In this document: positions 32,546 to 37,188 of the stretch, piece after piece
Numbering within the stretch: the first letter of the stretch is position 1
Layout: the number at the start of each line of letters is the position of its first letter
Assembly: GCA_027592785.1 (NCBI GenBank)
Contig: JAQCLD010000036.1
Coordinates: forward strand, 1 to 37,188
Direction: 5' to 3'
Source: Acidobacteriota bacterium
GTDB lineage: Bacteria > Acidobacteriota > Terriglobia > Bryobacterales > UBA6623
DNA: 37,188 nucleotides
The notes under the pieces: generated by a model
Told to the model about the DNA's origin: nothing
What the model saw: the letters and a program-made list of their open reading frames with translations, nothing else
Databases searched by the model: none
Made by a program: the position numbers and the translations under genes

Positions 32546-33532
32546 CTAGAAGGTGGCGATGGGGTTCAGGGGTGAACCGGTTCCGCCTTCGACGGCTAAA
32601 GGCGCCGCGGTGAGCAGAAACTCCCAACGGTTCTGGCGCGCTGCTTCTTCGGCGACGGCCTCAAGATCCATGTTGTCGAAGATCGGAGTGCCCATGGCCA
32701 CCAGGAAAAGCAGATGCACTGGCTGTACGAAGCCATCGACTCCCGAAGGCAACAGGTCAGCTGAGTCGTCGCTGCCGATGATGGCGATATCTCTGTCGTG
32801 GAACCACTTCACGCAAGAAGCGGAGAGGCCCGAGGATGCGCCGGTGGTGTCCCAGGGACCGTTCTCGGCGCGGGCCTTCCAGCGGCCAGTGCGAATGAAG
32901 ACGATATCGCCCGGTTCCACCTTGAAGCCCGCTTGTTTTTCCCATGCGGTTAAGTCCTCGGGATAGATGGCGGTGCCGGGTTCGAGGTAGTCGACGCCTT
33001 TGAGCCGGGGGATATCCATGAGGATGCCCTTGGTGAAGATGCCGTCCTTGAGGGTGGTGATCGCCAACTTCGGGGCGGGGCCGTTCTCAGCCTTGTGCTG
33101 CGGGTAGCCGTTGTACATCTTGCCGTTGTAGGACATGTGAGTCAGGCTGTCCATGTGCGTGTGGGCGTGTCCGTGGTAGTTGACGCCGTAGTGGTCACCG
33201 ACGAAGAAAGAGGTGCCGTCGCCGCCCATTTCCATGAACGTGTGCTCGAACGGCGCGGGGTTGTCTGGCGCAACCTGCACAAGAAGATTGTGCGAAAGCG
33301 ACACTGAAATACCGGCGCGGACCAATCCGGCGGCCTGTTTCCTTTTCTCCGGCGTGATCAAGTTGATCGTGCCAAGCTCGTCGTTCTCCCCCCAGCGGCC
33401 CCAGTTCGAGAGCTCGTCCATCCAAGCTTTGACTTTTGCCGCGTCTACGGTTTCGGCCGAGCCTCCGGGAGTGGAGCAGGAGATGGCGATCAGAACGATC
33501 GCGGCGAGGCTGGAGAGGAAGAAGCGATTCAT
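32546..33532 (-). CDS. Cyclase-family (kynurenine formamidase-like) lipoprotein
   Basis: Start ATG 33532 is chosen since it gives a lipoprotein signal (lipobox AISC, cysteine 19); the longer open frame to 33763 adds 77 unlikely residues. The 328-residue protein belongs to the cyclase family (PF04199), which holds kynurenine formamidases and isatin hydrolases. The metal motif HAHTHMDSLTH (122-132, His and D128) resembles the HxGTHxDxPxH signature but with altered spacing residues. LDIPRLKG-like and EPGDIVFIRTGRW segments also match. The substrate is unknown. It is membrane-anchored outside the cytoplasm, unlike most kynurenine formamidases. The ferredoxin gene begins 7 bases later. Confidence 0.9.
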   Translation of the reverse strand: MNRFFLSSLAAIVLIAISCSTPGGSAETVDAAKVKAWMDELSNWGRWGENDELGTINLITPEKRKQAAGLVRAGISVSLSHNLLVQVAPDNPAPFEHTFMEMGGDGTSFFVGDHYGVNYHGHAHTHMDSLTHMSYNGKMYNGYPQHKAENGPAPKLAITTLKDGIFTKGILMDIPRLKGVDYLEPGTAIYPEDLTAWEKQAGFKVEPGDIVFIRTGRWKARAENGPWDTTGASSGLSASCVKWFHDRDIAIIGSDDSADLLPSGVDGFVQPVHLLFLVAMGTPIFDNMDLEAVAEEAARQNRWEFLLTAAPLAVEGGTGSPLNPIATF

Positions 33533-33881
33533 GGCGCATCCATGATAATCGACCTGGGCGCAGCCCCGCACCGACGGCCGGCGGAACAGTTTTCGAGCTG
33601 AATTTGAAAAGTAAAAGGCCGGTGGTCGCAAAACCCGAGAGTCGAGGGGAGGATAGAGCTCAGCGGGAGAAAACGGCCACCGACCAGGTCGCTGCTCTGG
33701 CTCGCCGACCCAAACCCCGAAGGCCTGGTAGCGTGGCGAATCCAGTCGCGAAAGGTTGATCACACTTCAATAGTGTATTAATCCGATATTGCTCAATAGT
33801 ATCTCAAGCTTAGGGGGACAAGACAAGGGAATTGTGAGCGATCAGGCGGTCGGGCGTGTCGAGGTGGCATCCCGCTGGCCG
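33533..33881. promoter_or_regulatory. 349-base intergenic region with AT-rich direct repeat
   Basis: No gene is recognised between the cyclase start and the LolA-like stop. An AT-rich patch at about 33765-33805 stands out in GC-rich surroundings. It holds the direct repeat TCAATAGT at 33767-33774 and 33793-33800, 26 bases apart (about 2.5 helical turns). On the minus strand a TTGAGC lies there with several AT-rich hexamers, but no spacing is convincing. It may be the control region for the cyclase-ferredoxin pair. Confidence 0.35.
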
Positions 33882-34601
33882 TCAGCGTAGTACGATTTCG
33901 CGTCTGACGCCGCCGTTGACGCGAATTCCGCTGAGCACTGACGTTCGCGCCGACTCGCCGTTGCGAACGACCGATCGCCGGGTTGCGAAGCGGAAGCCGT
34001 CGATATCGACAAAGTCGGACTGGGACTCTTCGACCTGCGCCATGCCGCCGCCGGGAATATCTCCCACGTATACGTGCTTGACCACATCCTTGCTTTCGCG
34101 GTCGACGTAGAGGCGCAGCGGTGCACCGCCGACATCAATGATCTCAATCACGTCGACGATCCGACCGTCCACTTGCTCCTCACGCCGGTAGCGGACGAGT
34201 TCCTTGGTCGGGAGTTCTCCGTAGAGCACGTGGCGGCGCGCCAGCTCTGCACGCTGCAGGGCGGCGGCCTCGTTGGGCAGGTCTCGGCGTTTCCCGCCGA
34301 GCACCTGCCAGGCGGAGACGCCGTCGAAGAACAACTGCGTAGGGCCTTGAGGAGTTTGAAGTTCCTGCCGAATCAGATCGGGCAAAATGACGACGACTGA
34401 ACCATGGACATCAACTTGGTTCTTCCCGGCGGGCAGCGTAGTGACGACGTCGTAGGAGTAGTCGACTAAGCGCCCTGGCTTGGAGCCGCCAGCCTGCTCG
34501 CGCGCTGCAAGATAGACGGTCCAGGCATCCGGATCGGCGGCCAGTCCGAAATCGGCCGCGATCAGCGTGACGAGTGCTAGTGCAACGGGTAGATGTCGCA
34601 T
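33882..34601 (-). CDS. Secreted LolA-like protein
   Basis: The ATG 34601 is chosen because the signal peptide (MRHLPVALALVTLIAADFGLAA) then begins the protein; the frame is open to an ATG at 34643. The 239-residue product has beta-strand features typical of LolA/LppX-like clamshells: DYSYDVVTTLPAGKNQVDV, VDVIEIIDVGGAPLRLYVDRES and DIDGFRFATRRSVV. The last part matches the usual motif where lipid-binding proteins record a metabolic conversion. The biological role is unknown. No ribosome site is evident. It is divergent from clpX with 165 bases between. Confidence 0.72.
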   Translation of the reverse strand: MRHLPVALALVTLIAADFGLAADPDAWTVYLAAREQAGGSKPGRLVDYSYDVVTTLPAGKNQVDVHGSVVVILPDLIRQELQTPQGPTQLFFDGVSAWQVLGGKRRDLPNEAAALQRAELARRHVLYGELPTKELVRYRREEQVDGRIVDVIEIIDVGGAPLRLYVDRESKDVVKHVYVGDIPGGGMAQVEESQSDFVDIDGFRFATRRSVVRNGESARTSVLSGIRVNGGVRREIVLR

Positions 34602-34686
34602 GGGGTTAGTATGAGGGAGACCATGTAGGGGGCACTCAGTCATGCACCCTAATTCGTTCAGCGATATTTCTGACTGTGAGGTTGCA

Positions 34687-34715
34687 TTGCGAACTTGGTC
34701 GAGTCGTACGATAAT
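34687..34715 (+). promoter_or_regulatory. Candidate sigma-70 promoter for clpX
   Basis: TTGCGA (34687-34692) and GATAAT (34710-34715) are separated by an ideal 17 bases. Transcription would start near 34722, about 45 bases before the GTG start. This is the best -35/-10 pair I found in the window. Confidence 0.5.
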
Positions 34716-34766
34716 CTAGACGGAGTTGACGACCTCGACTAACTCAACTGCAGCGGACGGGAGCAC

Positions 34767-36050
<1,284 letters not shown>

Positions 36051-36149
36051 TCCCGCTTCCAGTTCGAGAGTTTGACCGACCTACCACGCATGCGCTGAGG
36101 GGTCAATTTCCCTTTCCGCGGATCGACCGTCATAATCAAGTCAAGAATT

Positions 36150-37188
36150 ATGCAATCTGTCCAAGGCCCCCTTGTCTCCCGACGGCTGCCGATGATGCCC
36201 ATTCGCGACGTGGTCATCTTTCCGCATATGATGACGCCGTTCGTAGTCGGTCGCGAGCCCAGCGTTCGAGCCCTTGAAGAAGCCTTAGCGGGCGAGAAGA
36301 AGATATTTCTTGCGACGCAACACGACGCATCCATTGACGATCCGTCGCCCGAACAGATTTACCAAACCGGAACGATCGCCTCGATCGTACAAAGCTTGAA
36401 GTTGCCGGACGGCAACATCAAGGTGTTGGTCGAAGGCCTGGAACGCGCCCGTGCGCTGTCGATCTCCTCAGAAGACGGCGTCCTGTTGGCTACGGTCGAG
36501 ACGTCGAGTTTTGCCGTGGATGAAGGCGTCGAGTTGGAGTCGCTCCGCGCACGCGTGACGGGGCTGTTTGACCAGTACGTCAAGCAAAGCCAGAACCTCA
36601 ATTACGAAACGATGATCGCCGCGGTGCGCGTGGAAGATGCGGGCAAGCTGGCGGATACGATCGGCGCGAATCTGCAACTGACGATTCCCGAGAAGCAGGA
36701 ACTTTTGGAGCTTGCCGATCCGGTGGAGCGGCTCTCGCGCATCGGCGACATCCTCGACATCGAGATCGAGAAGCTGAGCGTCGACCGCACCATACAGAGT
36801 CGCGTCAAGCGGCAGATGGAGAAGGCTCAGAAAGAGTATTACCTCAACGAAAAGATCAAGGCGATCCAGAAGGAACTGGGACGAGGCGAGAAGGGCGAAC
36901 TCGACGAACTGCGCGCCCGCGTCGAAGACGCGGGCATGACGAAGGACGCCCAGGACAAGGCCTTGGCTGAACTTCGGCGTTTAGAGAACATGCCGCCGAT
37001 GTCCGCCGAAGCGACCGTTTCGCGCAACTACATCGATTGGTTGCTGGCCGTGCCTTGGAAAGAGCGGTCGCGCGAAAAACGCGATCTGCGCTATGCCGAG
37101 AAGGTCCTCAATACCGACCACTACGGGTTGGAGAAGATTAAGCAGCGCATTCTTGAGTTTCTCGCCGTGCGCCGGTTGGTCAAGAATC
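36150..37188 (+). CDS. lon: Lon protease, N-terminal part (gene runs off the window)
   Basis: Lon is the ATP-dependent serine protease that degrades damaged and regulatory proteins in the cytoplasm. The ATG at 36150 gives MQSVQGPLVSRRLPMMPIRDVVIFPHM, the classical beginning of the LAN substrate-binding domain; a second ATG at 36192 is possible. The domain proceeds through TGTIASIVQSLKLPDGN and VEGLERA. A helical region follows with RQMEKAQKEYYLNEKIKAIQ. The window ends after the conserved YIDWLLAVPWKE and DTHYGLEKIKQRI-like segment (here NTDHYGLEKIKQRILEFLAV), just before the ATPase Walker A. No stop is seen; 346 residues are present of about 800. There is no clear Shine-Dalgarno. CATAAT (36131-36136) could be a -10. 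Confidence 0.96.
   Translation, partial: MQSVQGPLVSRRLPMMPIRDVVIFPHMMTPFVVGREPSVRALEEALAGEKKIFLATQHDASIDDPSPEQIYQTGTIASIVQSLKLPDGNIKVLVEGLERARALSISSEDGVLLATVETSSFAVDEGVELESLRARVTGLFDQYVKQSQNLNYETMIAAVRVEDAGKLADTIGANLQLTIPEKQELLELADPVERLSRIGDILDIEIEKLSVDRTIQSRVKRQMEKAQKEYYLNEKIKAIQKELGRGEKGELDELRARVEDAGMTKDAQDKALAELRRLENMPPMSAEATVSRNYIDWLLAVPWKERSREKRDLRYAEKVLNTDHYGLEKIKQRILEFLAVRRLVKN

Noticed and set aside
32546-33763. Longer cyclase start at 33763
   Set aside because: The added 77 residues are unstructured and would precede the lipoprotein signal, so they would block its recognition.

Overview
The window looks like a chromosomal segment of a GC-rich Gram-negative bacterium. The most likely source is an acidobacterium of the Solibacter/Bryobacter type. 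This is inferred from gene content: Tat-exported Gfo/Idh oxidoreductase, secreted PQQ-type and SMP-30-like beta-propellers, LolA-like secreted proteins, a small GRPPK-tailed protein, and many genes without clear Shine-Dalgarno sites. No rRNA, tRNA, CRISPR array, phage or insertion sequence was recognised.

Region 1 (1-9.6 kb) is accessory-like. It holds mostly exported or poorly conserved proteins: a Gfo/Idh oxidoreductase, a PQQ-like propeller with an EF-hand, an NTF2-like protein, a malic enzyme, a large secreted two-part protein, and two head-to-head paralogous propellers. Three of these genes (Gfo/Idh, NTF2-like, left-hand propeller) are each broken by a one-base frameshift, whereas no frameshift was noticed in the rest of the window. 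Region 2 (9.6-11.4 kb) is a divergent pair of unrecognised genes; a triple 15-bp repeat runs into the stop codon of the left one.

Region 3 (11.4-20.5 kb) is an eight-gene co-oriented minus-strand run. In transcription order it is queC, a TPR protein, a small membrane protein, a lipoprotein, pgk, mutS, anmK and a FAH-family hydrolase. Several junctions are tight, and mutS and anmK abut directly.

Region 4 (20.6-28.6 kb) has two adjacent plus-strand metallophosphoesterases (one a multispanning protein with an internal twin-arginine motif), a minus-strand pair (a PD-(D/E)xK-fold protein and a small GRPPK protein), and a plus-strand set: an MFS-like carrier, a PDZ protein with a degenerate HtrA-like protease domain, and a KefB-like antiporter. 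The last two overlap by 8 bases.

Region 5 (28.6-37.2 kb) is mostly housekeeping: a PduO-type cobalamin adenosyltransferase, then purM-purN-tyrS coupled by two ATGA overlaps, a minus-strand cyclase-family lipoprotein and thioredoxin-like 2Fe-2S ferredoxin pair, a LolA-like secreted protein, then clpX and the start of lon, which runs off the window. No complete known defence or mobile system is present. The best leads for something undescribed are the PD-(D/E)xK/GRPPK pair, the Sec-plus-Tat style phosphoesterase, the pseudoprotease-antiporter pair, and the orphan divergent pair near 10 kb.
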